Part shown: one piece after another, positions 46,095 through 55,530 of the stretch
Position numbering within the stretch: position 1 is the first letter of the stretch
Layout of the letters: the number at the start of each line of letters is the position of its first letter
NCBI RefSeq assembly: GCF_000424585.1
Contig: NZ_KE384211.1
Coordinates: 124,001-188,000 of the forward strand
Direction: 5' to 3'
Length of the DNA stretch: 64,000 nucleotides
Source of the DNA: Butyrivibrio sp. MC2013
GTDB lineage: Bacteria; Bacillota; Clostridia; Lachnospirales; Lachnospiraceae
Translations under genes and position numbers: made by a program
Notes under the pieces: generated by a model
Told to the model about the DNA's origin: nothing
The model's input: the letters and a program-made list of their open reading frames with translations, nothing else
Databases searched by the model: none

Positions 46095-46562
46095 TTACTT
46101 ATCAACTTCCAGGGAAGCAAGATCAAGGATGGATACCAGTCCGCCCTCATATTTGCCTACACCGGAAATGAAGCGTCCGTTGGCCTTCTTGCTCTTGTCA
46201 TCAAGAGAGAGTTTGTCAACGTTCTTGGAGCCGATATTTAGCACCTGGTCTACCTGGTCCACGATGATGCCAAGGAGCTCTCCTTCGTCACCGATCTTGA
46301 GGATGATGATCCTGCTCTTGTCTGTGAGATCATCAGCATCCATTCCCATGAGGATACGGATGCTCATAACAGGCACAATAACACCTCTTATGTTGATCAC
46401 TCCCTTAAAGTACTCATCAATCTTGGGAACCCTGGTGATGTTCTGCATCCTGACAATATTATCAATGAATTTGATATCAATTCCATACTGCTCGTCACCA
46501 AGCCTGATGATGATATACTGAGTTATTTCACCGATATCAACTGTATCACGAAGTTCGTTCAT
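46095..46562 (-). CDS. cheW: Chemotaxis coupling protein CheW
   Basis: 155 residues of the SH3-like CheW fold: ITQYIIIRLGDEQYGIDI, IVRMQNITRVPKIDEYFKGV, NIRGVIVPVMSIR and DQVDQVLNIG. It couples receptors to CheA. The ATG at 46560-46562 has a GGAGG site six bases upstream; the preceding GTG does not. It follows cheA by 17 bases. Confidence 0.96.
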   Translation of the reverse strand: MNELRDTVDIGEITQYIIIRLGDEQYGIDIKFIDNIVRMQNITRVPKIDEYFKGVINIRGVIVPVMSIRILMGMDADDLTDKSRIIILKIGDEGELLGIIVDQVDQVLNIGSKNVDKLSLDDKSKKANGRFISGVGKYEGGLVSILDLASLEVDK

Positions 46563-46579
46563 CACATGCCTCCAATCTC

Positions 46580-48715
46580 TTATACGATAGCGTTAGTGTC
46601 AAGGATCAGTGCGATCTCACCATCGCCCAGGATGGTAGCACCGCTTATAAATCTGGCCTTGTTCATGTATCTGCCCAGAGGTTTGATAACGATCTCCTGC
46701 TGGCCCTCCAGCTTGTCGATCACCAGACCTATCTGCTGGTCACCCTTTCTGACAATAACTACTATAAGATCCTCATTAGGATTGTGTACTGACTCGTTCT
46801 CAAGGACTTCGTTCATACGGATAAGCCTTGTAACGCTGCCTCTGAGATTGATAACCTCTTTGTTGGATACAAACTTGATATCCGATTCGGGAACACTCTC
46901 AATGGACTGAATGGAATCAAGCGGAATAGCATACTTCTCATTTCCGACTTCTACCATCAGACCCTGGATAATAGCCAGTGTCAAAGGCAGACGGATAACC
47001 CAGGTGGAACCTTCACCAAGCTTGGTCTTAACGGATACTTCACCGGAGAGCGACTCTACCTTACTCTTAACAACGTCAAGTCCCACGCCTCTTCCTGAGA
47101 TCTCAGATACCTGCTTGGCAGTTGAGAATCCGGGGCTAAAGAGCAGGTCTATACACTGCTGCTCTGTGAGCATATTGGCTTCTTCTTCTGTTACGATACC
47201 TTTTTCGATAGCCTTGTTCTTGACTACCTGGGAATCGATACCGTTACCGTCATCTCCAACCTCAATGACAACAGAGTTGCCATCCTGGAAAGCATGCAGG
47301 AATATCTGTCCTGTTTCAGGCTTGCCATGAGCCTTTCTGGTCTCAGCATCTTCAATACCATGATCAGCACTGTTTCTAAGCAGGTGCATCAAAGGATCAC
47401 CGATCTCATCCACAACGGTACGGTCCATTTCTGTATCTTCACCGGTCATGGTCAGTTCCATCTTCTTGCCCAGCGACTTGTTCAGATCACGGATCATACG
47501 AGGGAATTTCTGCAGTGCATTCTCAATAGGTACCATTCGAACCTTCATGACAGACTCATGAAGATTGGTAGTAACTGATTCCAGATATTCGATCTGTTCA
47601 TTGACATTGCCGTTTTGAACGCCGGCAGACTCTGTAGCTGATATCAGTGAGTTCTTGGCTATGATAAGCTCTGATACCAGATTCATGAGAATATCCAGCT
47701 TCTCTGTATCTACACGGATGGTCCTGTTTACAACAGGCTTTGCAACTGCCTTCTTGGCAGGTGCAGCCTTATCCTCTTTCTTAACTGCAGGAGCCGCAGC
47801 AGCAGGTGCAGGGCTGGGAGAAGGTGCCGGCGCAGCGGCAGGTGCGGGAGCTGCTTCAGCTGCATTAGCTTCTTCAACAGTAGTTTCTTCAGCTGCTGCA
47901 GGAAGAGGAGCATCGGGATCAAATTCACCTATATCAACGGACTCTATCTCTGATACGCTCTTTGCTATAGATGCGATCTTCTCCATATCATCTGTATCGG
48001 TGAGTATGACCATAGAGAAAGTAAAATCAAACTTCTCATCCTCAATATCCTGAGTAGAAGGATCTGTAGCTACTACTTCGCCAACATCCTCAATCCCCTT
48101 AAATACAAGGAATGCTCTTGCAGCCTTAAGAAGACAGCTTTCCTGTATCTTGATAGTAAGGCCATACGCCTTACGGCTCTCTTCTTTAATAGCTGCTCTC
48201 ACAGTCTCTCTCATCTTGTCAGAGAGAGGTACCAGCTTCCAGTTGCCATGAGGAACTGCAGCAGAAGCGCCTTCGTCTGATGTAGCTTCTTCATGAGGAG
48301 CTTCAGAATCGCCGGAAGCGGAAGCACCGGTCTTACCGGCTCTTATATCAGCAAGTGCCTGTATAAGATCAGCGTTTTCCTCAGTGCCTTCATCCTGAGT
48401 ACTCTCAATATTGTCCACATAGCCCTGAACTGCGTCCAGACATTTGAACAGAGTATCAGTCATATGGGAGTCAACCTTAAGAGTACCGTTACGAACATCA
48501 GAGAAAACATCCTCCATGTCGTGGGTCAGCTGCTGCATGCGCTTGTAGCCCATGGTGCCGGCCATACCCTTCATGGAATGCGCCGAACGGAATATTTCGT
48601 TGACACATTCTTCATTGGTGGGATCATCTTCCAGAGTCATGATAGCATCATTGAGAGTCTGGATATGCTCCTTTGCTTCGTCTAGAAACACGCCGAGATA
48701 TTGAGATACATCCAT
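46580..48715 (-). CDS. cheA: Chemotaxis histidine kinase CheA
   Basis: 711 residues. The P1 Hpt domain has the phosphoacceptor His in FRSAHSMKGMAGTMGY (about residue 46). A P2-like CheY/CheB-binding domain (~165-255) and a long Ala/Pro linker (~270-320) follow. Next are the P3 dimerisation domain, the P4 kinase domain with LLRNSADHGIED (N box), DDGNGID and GRGVGLDVVKS, and the P5 CheW-like regulatory domain (~580-711). It phosphorylates CheY and CheB in response to receptors. It precedes cheW and follows cheB. Confidence 0.97.
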   Translation of the reverse strand: MDVSQYLGVFLDEAKEHIQTLNDAIMTLEDDPTNEECVNEIFRSAHSMKGMAGTMGYKRMQQLTHDMEDVFSDVRNGTLKVDSHMTDTLFKCLDAVQGYVDNIESTQDEGTEENADLIQALADIRAGKTGASASGDSEAPHEEATSDEGASAAVPHGNWKLVPLSDKMRETVRAAIKEESRKAYGLTIKIQESCLLKAARAFLVFKGIEDVGEVVATDPSTQDIEDEKFDFTFSMVILTDTDDMEKIASIAKSVSEIESVDIGEFDPDAPLPAAAEETTVEEANAAEAAPAPAAAPAPSPSPAPAAAAPAVKKEDKAAPAKKAVAKPVVNRTIRVDTEKLDILMNLVSELIIAKNSLISATESAGVQNGNVNEQIEYLESVTTNLHESVMKVRMVPIENALQKFPRMIRDLNKSLGKKMELTMTGEDTEMDRTVVDEIGDPLMHLLRNSADHGIEDAETRKAHGKPETGQIFLHAFQDGNSVVIEVGDDGNGIDSQVVKNKAIEKGIVTEEEANMLTEQQCIDLLFSPGFSTAKQVSEISGRGVGLDVVKSKVESLSGEVSVKTKLGEGSTWVIRLPLTLAIIQGLMVEVGNEKYAIPLDSIQSIESVPESDIKFVSNKEVINLRGSVTRLIRMNEVLENESVHNPNEDLIVVIVRKGDQQIGLVIDKLEGQQEIVIKPLGRYMNKARFISGATILGDGEIALILDTNAIV

Positions 48716-48777
48716 AATAATCCTCCATATCGAAGATGAATGAAATGTGTGTTCGCCGGCGCATTATAGACTATGAT

Positions 48778-49857
48778 CTACCTCACACCGACATTCATTA
48801 CTATTTCCTGTGCAATATCTTCAAGAGTCACAACCTGGTCTGACAGTCCTGCCACAGCTACAGCTCTGGGCATTCCGTATACTGTACAGCTGGCTTCGTC
48901 TTGAGATATAACATGTACCTTTTTGGAACCCTTAAGGTTTTTGATGCCTTCTGTTCCGTCTGCGCCCATACCGGTAAGGACTACGCATACCACCTGATCG
49001 TAAGGGCAATTCGCAAGAGATTCATACATATTGTTAGCGCTGGGTTTTACACCCTCTCTGTTAGGACCATCCTTAAAACGGATGATGCTCTTGCCGCTTG
49101 CATTCTTCTCCACATACATGTGGATGCCGCCTCTTGCAATATATACTGTTCCATCCTTGATCTCTTCACCATCTTCTGCTTCCTTGACAGCTATCTCAGA
49201 GAGTGAATCCAGTCTCTGAGCCAGAGATGCCGTAAATCCCACAGGCATGTGCTGTACCAGCACAACAGGTGCCTTGAGGTTTTTTGGAAGCTTAGGAATA
49301 ACGGACTGAAGAGCTCTGGGTCCGCCTGTAGATGAAGCAATAGCCACAATCCTGTTACCTGTAACATTGGAAGCGTGCTTCTCTATTACTTTCAGGATCT
49401 GCTTATCTTTCTTTATATCGGCAAACTTCGGAGTTTTGTTAATAACATTCGGAATTTTACTGATACTAACCGAACCAAGAGTGGACAGGAACTCATCAGA
49501 AAAATCCGCGCTCTTGCAAGCCGATGCTCTGTCAGGCTTGTGTACAAAGTCTATGGCCCCCAGATCCAGGGCATCCATAGTGACCTTGGCTCCTTCGAGA
49601 GTATCTGTGGAAGCCATCATGACTCTAATCCTGATACCCTCTTTGTTGATCTCCTTAAGAAGCTCTATGCCGTTCATCTTAGGCATATTCACATCAAGGA
49701 CCATGACATCGAAGATATTGTTTTCTTTTAGTATATTCAGAGCTTCGATACCGTCCCTGGCTGTAGCTTCTACGTGAAATCTTGAGTCTGAATTAATGAT
49801 ATCACTAAGGACACTTCTCATAAGTGCAGAGTCATCTACCAGGAAAATTTTTTTCAT
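48778..49857 (-). CDS. cheB: Chemotaxis methylesterase CheB
   Basis: 359 residues. An N-terminal receiver domain (FLVDDSALMRSVLSDI, phosphorylated Asp in MVLDVNMPKMNGIELL, KPD) is joined through a linker to the esterase domain with ASSTGGPRAL (catalytic Ser), QHMPVGFTASLA (His) and LTGMGADGTEG (Asp). It removes methyl groups from receptors in adaptation. No cheR is visible nearby, so the methyltransferase must lie elsewhere. A hairpin repeat array separates it from the upstream ycgR-like gene. Confidence 0.96.
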   Translation of the reverse strand: MKKIFLVDDSALMRSVLSDIINSDSRFHVEATARDGIEALNILKENNIFDVMVLDVNMPKMNGIELLKEINKEGIRIRVMMASTDTLEGAKVTMDALDLGAIDFVHKPDRASACKSADFSDEFLSTLGSVSISKIPNVINKTPKFADIKKDKQILKVIEKHASNVTGNRIVAIASSTGGPRALQSVIPKLPKNLKAPVVLVQHMPVGFTASLAQRLDSLSEIAVKEAEDGEEIKDGTVYIARGGIHMYVEKNASGKSIIRFKDGPNREGVKPSANNMYESLANCPYDQVVCVVLTGMGADGTEGIKNLKGSKKVHVISQDEASCTVYGMPRAVAVAGLSDQVVTLEDIAQEIVMNVGVR

Positions 49858-49892
49858 AATTTCGTCAACTCCTAATCGTCTTGTCGTTATTG

Positions 49893-50005
49893 CATGGATG
49901 CACTTCTATGTCATTTTATGCATGGATGCACTTCTATGTCATTTTATGCAAGGATGCATTTTGACATGTTCAGAAGTGCATGGATGCACTTCTATGTCAT
50001 TTGCG
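49893..50005 (-). repeat. 28-30-bp hairpin repeat array between ycgR and cheB
   Basis: Two identical 28-base units (49893-49920, 49921-49948), a 30-base variant (49949-49978) and a final unit (49979-50005). The last two form AGAAGTGCA-TGGA-TGCACTTCT (49972-49980 with 49985-49993) inside a TGACAT/ATGTCA outer stem. The ycgR-like stop codon lies inside the last unit. It is related to the array at 32711-32785. Confidence 0.9.
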
Positions 50006-50707
50006 CATTAGCCTTCGCTCTTCTTCAAAGATATAATGGATTATATCTTCTCTGTTATCTTCATCTATATTGGTATACTGGACCCTGTGTTCAAAGGTCC
50101 CGGGCCTACCCTCAATCTCATCCGACAATATGATACGCCCCAGCATCATATAATCCTTGATCATCCCGCCTGCCGGTAGCTTAAAGGTCATGAATATGCG
50201 GCTTCCCGGTTCATATAGCTCATCAGATACGAACCTCAGTCCTCCACCGGAGATATCTACTACAAAGGCCTTTTTAAGATCATCTCCCGGTTCAAATCTG
50301 CTAAAAGGATTATCCCTCAGGATGTCCTCTTCCTCCTGGGTAAGGAGTCTGAAATAGAGATTCAGACTGCAGGAGAACCTGTAATACTCTCTTCTTTGAA
50401 GCTTTTGCAGAGGACTTGTGATATCCAGTGTCAGTATATACATATTGGCTGATCTGTACCTGTCAGCAACTCTGGCATAACATTCAAATAGTCCCTTCTC
50501 TGCATAAAAAACAACATTGTAGACTGAATCAAGCGGCAATAGCTGCAGCTGCCCCTTTTCCACCGGCATCATAACATCCATGCTTTCATCCGTCATGATG
50601 TCATAAACCTTACTGGCATATACCCTCTTGGAATCAGATTCCTTCCAACCTCCGGTATAAGCGTGTAATTCAATTCTGTTGCCCGGACTGATGTAATCGG
50701 ATAGCAT
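49997..50707 (-). CDS. Flagellar brake protein YcgR-like, PilZ domain
   Basis: 236 residues. An N-terminal YcgR domain (~1-105) precedes a PilZ domain with the c-di-GMP-binding RREYYRF (about 113-119) and DISGGGLRFVS (the DxSxGG motif). PilZ proteins bind c-di-GMP, and YcgR slows the motor by contacting MotA or FliG. Its place inside the flagellar operon and the EAL, GGDEF and riboswitch loci here point to c-di-GMP control of swimming. Its stop codon is in the first unit of the hairpin array. Confidence 0.93.
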   Translation of the reverse strand: MLSDYISPGNRIELHAYTGGWKESDSKRVYASKVYDIMTDESMDVMMPVEKGQLQLLPLDSVYNVVFYAEKGLFECYARVADRYRSANMYILTLDITSPLQKLQRREYYRFSCSLNLYFRLLTQEEEDILRDNPFSRFEPGDDLKKAFVVDISGGGLRFVSDELYEPGSRIFMTFKLPAGGMIKDYMMLGRIILSDEIEGRPGTFEHRVQYTNIDEDNREDIIHYIFEEERRLMRK

Positions 50708-50733
50708 TCTTGTCTCCCCTTTATGTATATATT

Positions 50734-51696
50734 TTAGCCGGAAGTCCCTGTCCTTCCTGCAATAGAAGCGGGCTCTTTGGCAGAAGTCAGTTCTGCCTCA
50801 TTTTCCAGTTTTCTGCTCTTGATGATATGTGAAAAGAACGCTGCCATACCTCTGGTCCTGACCATCTCCGAAGCTCCCTGTCCCGGACACAGCTTTTGAG
50901 CTATATTTTCAAAACTTCTCACCGATTTTGCTGACGGATTAGCCAGCGAAACCGGAAGCTGCTGCATTACTGCTTTGGCCAGCTGAGGGTCTTGTGGTAT
51001 AGCTCCTAGATAGGTAAGTGGTAATTTTAAATATCTGTTGGATACAGCGCTAAGCTTGTGATAAAGCTGCTCTCCTTCCGCTTCAGACTCCACTCTGTTG
51101 CTGACAGTCTTGATCACCGTATCAGTTCTGGAGAATCTGGGATGATGATTAAGGGCCTTGAGCAATGAGTAGGAATCAGTAATGGATGTAGGCTCCGGCG
51201 TAGTGACCAGTATTATCTCACCGCTTGCAACCAAAAACTCAAGTACCGCATCGGAAATACCCGCGCCGGTGTCCACAATTATTGTATCGGCGATTGCGTC
51301 CAGTTCAGCAAGGTTAACAATTATATAAACCAAATAATCTCTGGAGAGGTTGTACATACCGGATATACCGGAGCCTCCGGATATAAAGCCTACTCCCATG
51401 GGCCCCCAGGTAATGATCTCCTTGATATTCTTGCCCTGATAGATCAGGTCACAAAGATTGTGCTTTGGCACAGTACCAAACATGATCTCAATATTGGCAA
51501 GGCCAAAATCCGCATCCAGTATGATCACTCTCTGCCCCATCTTGCGAAACTGTATTGCAAGATTTATAGCCACATTGCTCTTGCCCACGCCTCCTTTGCC
51601 ACTGGTAACGGTTATGACTCTGGCAAGGGGCCTGGTCTGCGCAGCTGAAGATGTATTTTTGATTATCCTTCTAAGCTTTGTTGCCTGATCTGCCAT
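50734..51696 (-). CDS. flhG: Flagellar number regulator FlhG (FleN/YlxH), MinD-like ATPase
   Basis: 320 residues of the MinD/ParA fold: SGKGGVGKSNVAINLA (deviant Walker A), ILDADFGLANIEI and IVDTGAGISDAVLEFL. The N-terminus MADQATKLRRIIKN includes the short stretch that in FlhG activates FlhF. FlhG limits the number of flagella. It lies directly after flhF (26-base gap), as in polar- or low-number-flagellated Firmicutes. Its C-terminal tail is longer than in MinD. Confidence 0.94.
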   Translation of the reverse strand: MADQATKLRRIIKNTSSAAQTRPLARVITVTSGKGGVGKSNVAINLAIQFRKMGQRVIILDADFGLANIEIMFGTVPKHNLCDLIYQGKNIKEIITWGPMGVGFISGGSGISGMYNLSRDYLVYIIVNLAELDAIADTIIVDTGAGISDAVLEFLVASGEIILVTTPEPTSITDSYSLLKALNHHPRFSRTDTVIKTVSNRVESEAEGEQLYHKLSAVSNRYLKLPLTYLGAIPQDPQLAKAVMQQLPVSLANPSAKSVRSFENIAQKLCPGQGASEMVRTRGMAAFFSHIIKSRKLENEAELTSAKEPASIAGRTGTSG

Positions 51697-51722
51697 ATTC
51701 TACCTCGATCTTTTGTAATCCC

Positions 51723-53201
51723 TTACACGCGGGTCTTGCCGCCCAGAAGACTCTTGACAATCATCTGAGGATCAAAGACAGCTATATCGTCAGGAACATT
51801 TTGTCCATTGGTAATATAGGACATGGGCGCGCCGGTATGGAGCTTTATATTATAGAGGTTGCCGGCGAAGCTTGTCTCATCCATCTTTGTAAAAATAAGC
51901 TTGAAATCAAACATGTCTTTATAAGCATCGGATATCTCTATGAGATCCCTGTACTTGGTAGTAGCGCTCATTACCAGGAAAATATCTGTATCACATACCT
52001 TCTGAAGCGCTTCCACAAAGGCCTGGGTATTATCCTTTTGCTCATCGTTTCTCACAGAATGGCCTGCCGTATCCACGAGAATAAAGTCCATATCCTTAAA
52101 GCCTGCTATGGCTAAGGCCATCTCTTCCGGCGAATATACTATCTTGAAGGGGATCTTTAATATGCCGGAATAGGTCCTTAGCTGCTCTGCAGCAGCGATC
52201 CTATAGGTATCCAGTGTAATAAGGGCCACCTTCTTGCCCTTTGTGATTGACAAAAGTGATGCCAGCTTGGCTATTGTAGTAGTCTTGCCTACTCCTGTGG
52301 GTCCTATGAATATAAGAGCCTTTGTACCGTTCTTTGAAGCTTCTATTTCTTCGGGTTTGCCAAATTTGAGTATCATCTTCTGATAAACATTACTTAGAGT
52401 GTATTCAAGAGGAAGGCCAGGCCTTGCAAATTTCTCTACTTCATCTGTAAGCTCATTTGCATATCTCTCATCTACCTCATTTTCCAGCATGGTGTTATAG
52501 AGTAGCTTTATGAAATTCATCATTTCATCAGGAAGAGTCTCGCCTTTTGTATGAAGCACCGCGCCATTGGCAGCTGAGAGAGCATTTGGATCAGCTTTAT
52601 CCTTGTCAGATACCGAGGAATCGTTTTTGATATTCTTTTCCAAAAGTGTATGAAGGCTATCAAGCTTCTTGGATATCTCTTCCTTAGACGGATCACCCTC
52701 AAAAAAGGAGCCTGCCTGGGAAGACTTTATAAGCTTATCCGGCAAAGCATCACCCCCCGCCTTATCTGACACTGCATCCTTATCCTGACTATCCTCTGCA
52801 GCTTTAGTTACAGAGACCTTATCTCCTACCTTGAGCGGCGGAAGGGAACCGTTTCTGCTTGCCTTGGAGAGCATCTTGCCTATCTCTGCCATGGATTCCT
52901 TGCCACTGTTTGCTGACAGCTCATTTTCTTCGCCAACTTTGATGTTCAGACGATTAAGAGCCTCTCTCCTCTCAGGGGAAAAGATACTCCCTTCGGGCCT
53001 TACTACATTAGCTGAAGGTGTGTCGTCAGGATCCTCTTCAAGAGCCACTGTCACCTCAGTCTTGGGACTTCGAAGAAATGACCAAAAGCCTGCTTTTCTG
53101 ACAGGTCTCACATTCATTACCACGATTCCGTCCCCAAGTTCAGCCTTGGCTGCGAAGGTTGCCTCCTCTTCAGTTTTCCCAATAAACTTTTTGATGATCA
53201 T
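51723..53201 (-). CDS. flhF: SRP-type GTPase FlhF
   Basis: 492 residues. A basic N-terminal region and a low-complexity linker (~80-200) precede the GTPase part with IFIGPTGVGKTTTIAKLA (P loop), DTYRIAAAEQLRTY, DFILVDTAGHS and FTKMDE. FlhF places the flagellum, usually at the pole, by helping early basal-body assembly. The start region IKKFIGKTEEEATFAAKAEL is typical of the family. It follows flhA and precedes flhG. Confidence 0.96.
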   Translation of the reverse strand: MIIKKFIGKTEEEATFAAKAELGDGIVVMNVRPVRKAGFWSFLRSPKTEVTVALEEDPDDTPSANVVRPEGSIFSPERREALNRLNIKVGEENELSANSGKESMAEIGKMLSKASRNGSLPPLKVGDKVSVTKAAEDSQDKDAVSDKAGGDALPDKLIKSSQAGSFFEGDPSKEEISKKLDSLHTLLEKNIKNDSSVSDKDKADPNALSAANGAVLHTKGETLPDEMMNFIKLLYNTMLENEVDERYANELTDEVEKFARPGLPLEYTLSNVYQKMILKFGKPEEIEASKNGTKALIFIGPTGVGKTTTIAKLASLLSITKGKKVALITLDTYRIAAAEQLRTYSGILKIPFKIVYSPEEMALAIAGFKDMDFILVDTAGHSVRNDEQKDNTQAFVEALQKVCDTDIFLVMSATTKYRDLIEISDAYKDMFDFKLIFTKMDETSFAGNLYNIKLHTGAPMSYITNGQNVPDDIAVFDPQMIVKSLLGGKTRV

Positions 53202-53292
53202 CTGCCACGCTCCATGATGTTATTTTTGCACTGCTATCTTGCAGCTGTTAAAAGAATAATTTGACAGCGTATGATTATAGTTTTCTCCCATA

Positions 53293-55350
53293 TCATGCAG
53301 TCACTATACCTACAGACTGAAGCTCCACATCAGGCTCCAGTTCGCTGTAACTGATCACTATGAGATCCTTGTATACATCCTGTGTCATTTTCTTGAAATA
53401 CATACGCACTATAGGCGAAGTCATGACAATAGGGCTTCTGCCTGAATCCTCCAGTTTCTTTGCCATGACTCCCACATTATCAAGGATTGCTCTGGTCCTT
53501 GCAGGATCCAGTGTGAGATAGGCTCCTGTCTCAGTCTGCTTTACAGCTCCCATGATCTCCTGCTCAAGCTTGGGATCCAGGGTCACTACGCTGGTAGTCT
53601 CACCCTGTCCAAAGTATTTATTACTGATGGCACGCCTGAGGCTCTGCCTTACATACTCTGTCAGAATATCCGTATCATGAGTAGACAGCGCATAGTCAGC
53701 CAGCGTTTCAAATATGGATACCAGATCCCTTATGGAGATGCCCTCTGATAAAAGATTCTGAAGCACCTTCTCTATTTCACCAAGGCTCATAAGCTTGGGT
53801 ACCAGTTCATCCACAAGGGCTGCATTGTTCTCTTTGAGATTGTTGACCAGGTTCTGTACATCCTGCCTGGTCATGAGCTCTGCGATATGCTCTCTGATGA
53901 CTTCCGTCAGATGGGTAGCTATGATGGACGGAGGATCCACGACTGTATAGCCCATGGACTCTGCTCTCTCACGCTGGGACTCTGTGATCCATATAGCAGG
54001 CAGATGGAAGGATGGTTCAAAGGTAGGTATACCAGTGATCTCTTCTTCCACATGACCGGGATTCATGGCCATATAGTGATCAAAAAGGATCTCGCCCTCA
54101 GATATCTGTATACCCTTGATCTTGATAATGTACTGATTAGGATTGAGCTGGATATTGTCTCTTAGTCTGATGATAGGAACAACGGTACCAAGCTCAAGAG
54201 CGATCTGTCGCCTGATCATGACAACACGGTCTAAAAGGTCGCCGCCCTGATTCACGTCAGCCAGGGGGATGATGCCATAACCAAACTCCAGTTCTATGGG
54301 ATCTACCTGAAGAAGGGAATTTACATTTTCCGGCTGTCTGATCTCCTCTGCCTGTATCTCCTCCTGTTCCTCAGTCTTGTCAGTGATAAGGGCTTCTTCG
54401 ATCCTCTGATCCATAAGCCTGCCGCCTACGATGTAGAGGATGCCTATAGCTGCATAAACAACGGTGGGAAGGGGAGAAAAAATGCCAAGAAAGGCAATAA
54501 CTGCGCCTACCAGATACATAACCTTGGATAGACCGAATATCTGGTTTATAAGAGTATGACCAAAATCATTTTCACCGGCACCCTTGGTAACAAGGACACC
54601 TGTAGCCAGGGAAGTACACAGTGAAGGTATAGAAGATACAAGGCCGTCACCTATAGTCAGGATGGTAAAGGTGTTTGCAGCTTCGCCTGCAGTCATGCCC
54701 ATCCTGAGGACACCCATAATGATACCGCCCACCATATTGACGCCTGTGATGATGATGCCCGCTATGGCATCACCCTGTACATACTTGGAAGCACCGTCCA
54801 TGTTACCAAAGAAGGTAGCTTCATGCTGGATATGTTCACGTCTGGCCTTGGCTTCTTTATCATCTATCACGCCTGTATTAAGATCAGCATCTATAGCCAT
54901 CTGCTTACCGGGCATAGCATCCAGTGTAAATCTGGCTGTTACCTCGGATACACGTTCAGAACCCTTATTGATGACTACAAACTGCACTACCACCAGGATG
55001 ATGTAGACGATAATACCTACAACCAGGTCGCCGCCACCTACGAATTCACCAAATACCCTGATGACCTGACCGGGATTACCGCTTGTAAGGATCAGCCTTG
55101 TAGATGATACGTTGAGTGCTATACGAAATACAGTGGTACATAATAGCATAGTGGGATAAAAGCTCATATTAAGAGCTTCTTTGACATACATGGCGTCAAA
55201 GAGAATGGCAAAAGCCATGGACAGATCAAGAGCAAGAAGCAGGTCCATGAGAAGGGGAGGAATAGGGATAATGAGCATTACAAGAGCAGCGACCACATAC
55301 AGTGCAACTCCGTAATCAAAGACAAGCTCGGTAAAGCGCTTACGATTCAT
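53293..55350 (-). CDS. flhA: Flagellar type III export gate protein FlhA
   Basis: 685 residues. About eight N-terminal membrane segments include the FHIPEP-type signature region (VSEVTARFTLDAMPGKQMAI, DADLNTGVIDDKEAKARR), followed by a cytoplasmic domain that binds substrates and chaperones (RLRDNIQLNPNQYIIKIKG). FlhA is the ion-driven core of the export gate. It is separated from flhB by 180 bases that contain only AT-rich sequence with a short direct repeat. Confidence 0.97.
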   Translation of the reverse strand: MNRKRFTELVFDYGVALYVVAALVMLIIPIPPLLMDLLLALDLSMAFAILFDAMYVKEALNMSFYPTMLLCTTVFRIALNVSSTRLILTSGNPGQVIRVFGEFVGGGDLVVGIIVYIILVVVQFVVINKGSERVSEVTARFTLDAMPGKQMAIDADLNTGVIDDKEAKARREHIQHEATFFGNMDGASKYVQGDAIAGIIITGVNMVGGIIMGVLRMGMTAGEAANTFTILTIGDGLVSSIPSLCTSLATGVLVTKGAGENDFGHTLINQIFGLSKVMYLVGAVIAFLGIFSPLPTVVYAAIGILYIVGGRLMDQRIEEALITDKTEEQEEIQAEEIRQPENVNSLLQVDPIELEFGYGIIPLADVNQGGDLLDRVVMIRRQIALELGTVVPIIRLRDNIQLNPNQYIIKIKGIQISEGEILFDHYMAMNPGHVEEEITGIPTFEPSFHLPAIWITESQRERAESMGYTVVDPPSIIATHLTEVIREHIAELMTRQDVQNLVNNLKENNAALVDELVPKLMSLGEIEKVLQNLLSEGISIRDLVSIFETLADYALSTHDTDILTEYVRQSLRRAISNKYFGQGETTSVVTLDPKLEQEIMGAVKQTETGAYLTLDPARTRAILDNVGVMAKKLEDSGRSPIVMTSPIVRMYFKKMTQDVYKDLIVISYSELEPDVELQSVGIVTA

Positions 55351-55530
55351 GAAAGTCCCCCCTTTCTTCCGGATTTAATTACACTACTCCTATCTATAAT
55401 TCTATCAGATTTTTATCAGATTTTCATTTGTAAAAACGATAAATGATTGAAATTTCGTATATTATTTGCTGCTTATCACTGAACTGACAATTAATGGACT
55501 ATACTCCTTATTTCATAAGAAAAACCATAG

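Noticed and set aside
49415..49441. GCCGATAT with TAAC 15 bases upstream on the minus strand, inside cheB
   Set aside because: The -10 fits sigma-28 well but the -35 has a mismatch and the site is within coding sequence far from the next gene; probably chance.
49893..50005. Tandem units as a CRISPR array
   Set aside because: Units are directly adjacent with no unique spacers, and there are no cas genes.
49796..50133. Plus-strand open frames through the hairpin array
   Set aside because: They repeat the same short peptide because of the tandem units, have no ribosome site, and lie opposite cheB and ycgR.
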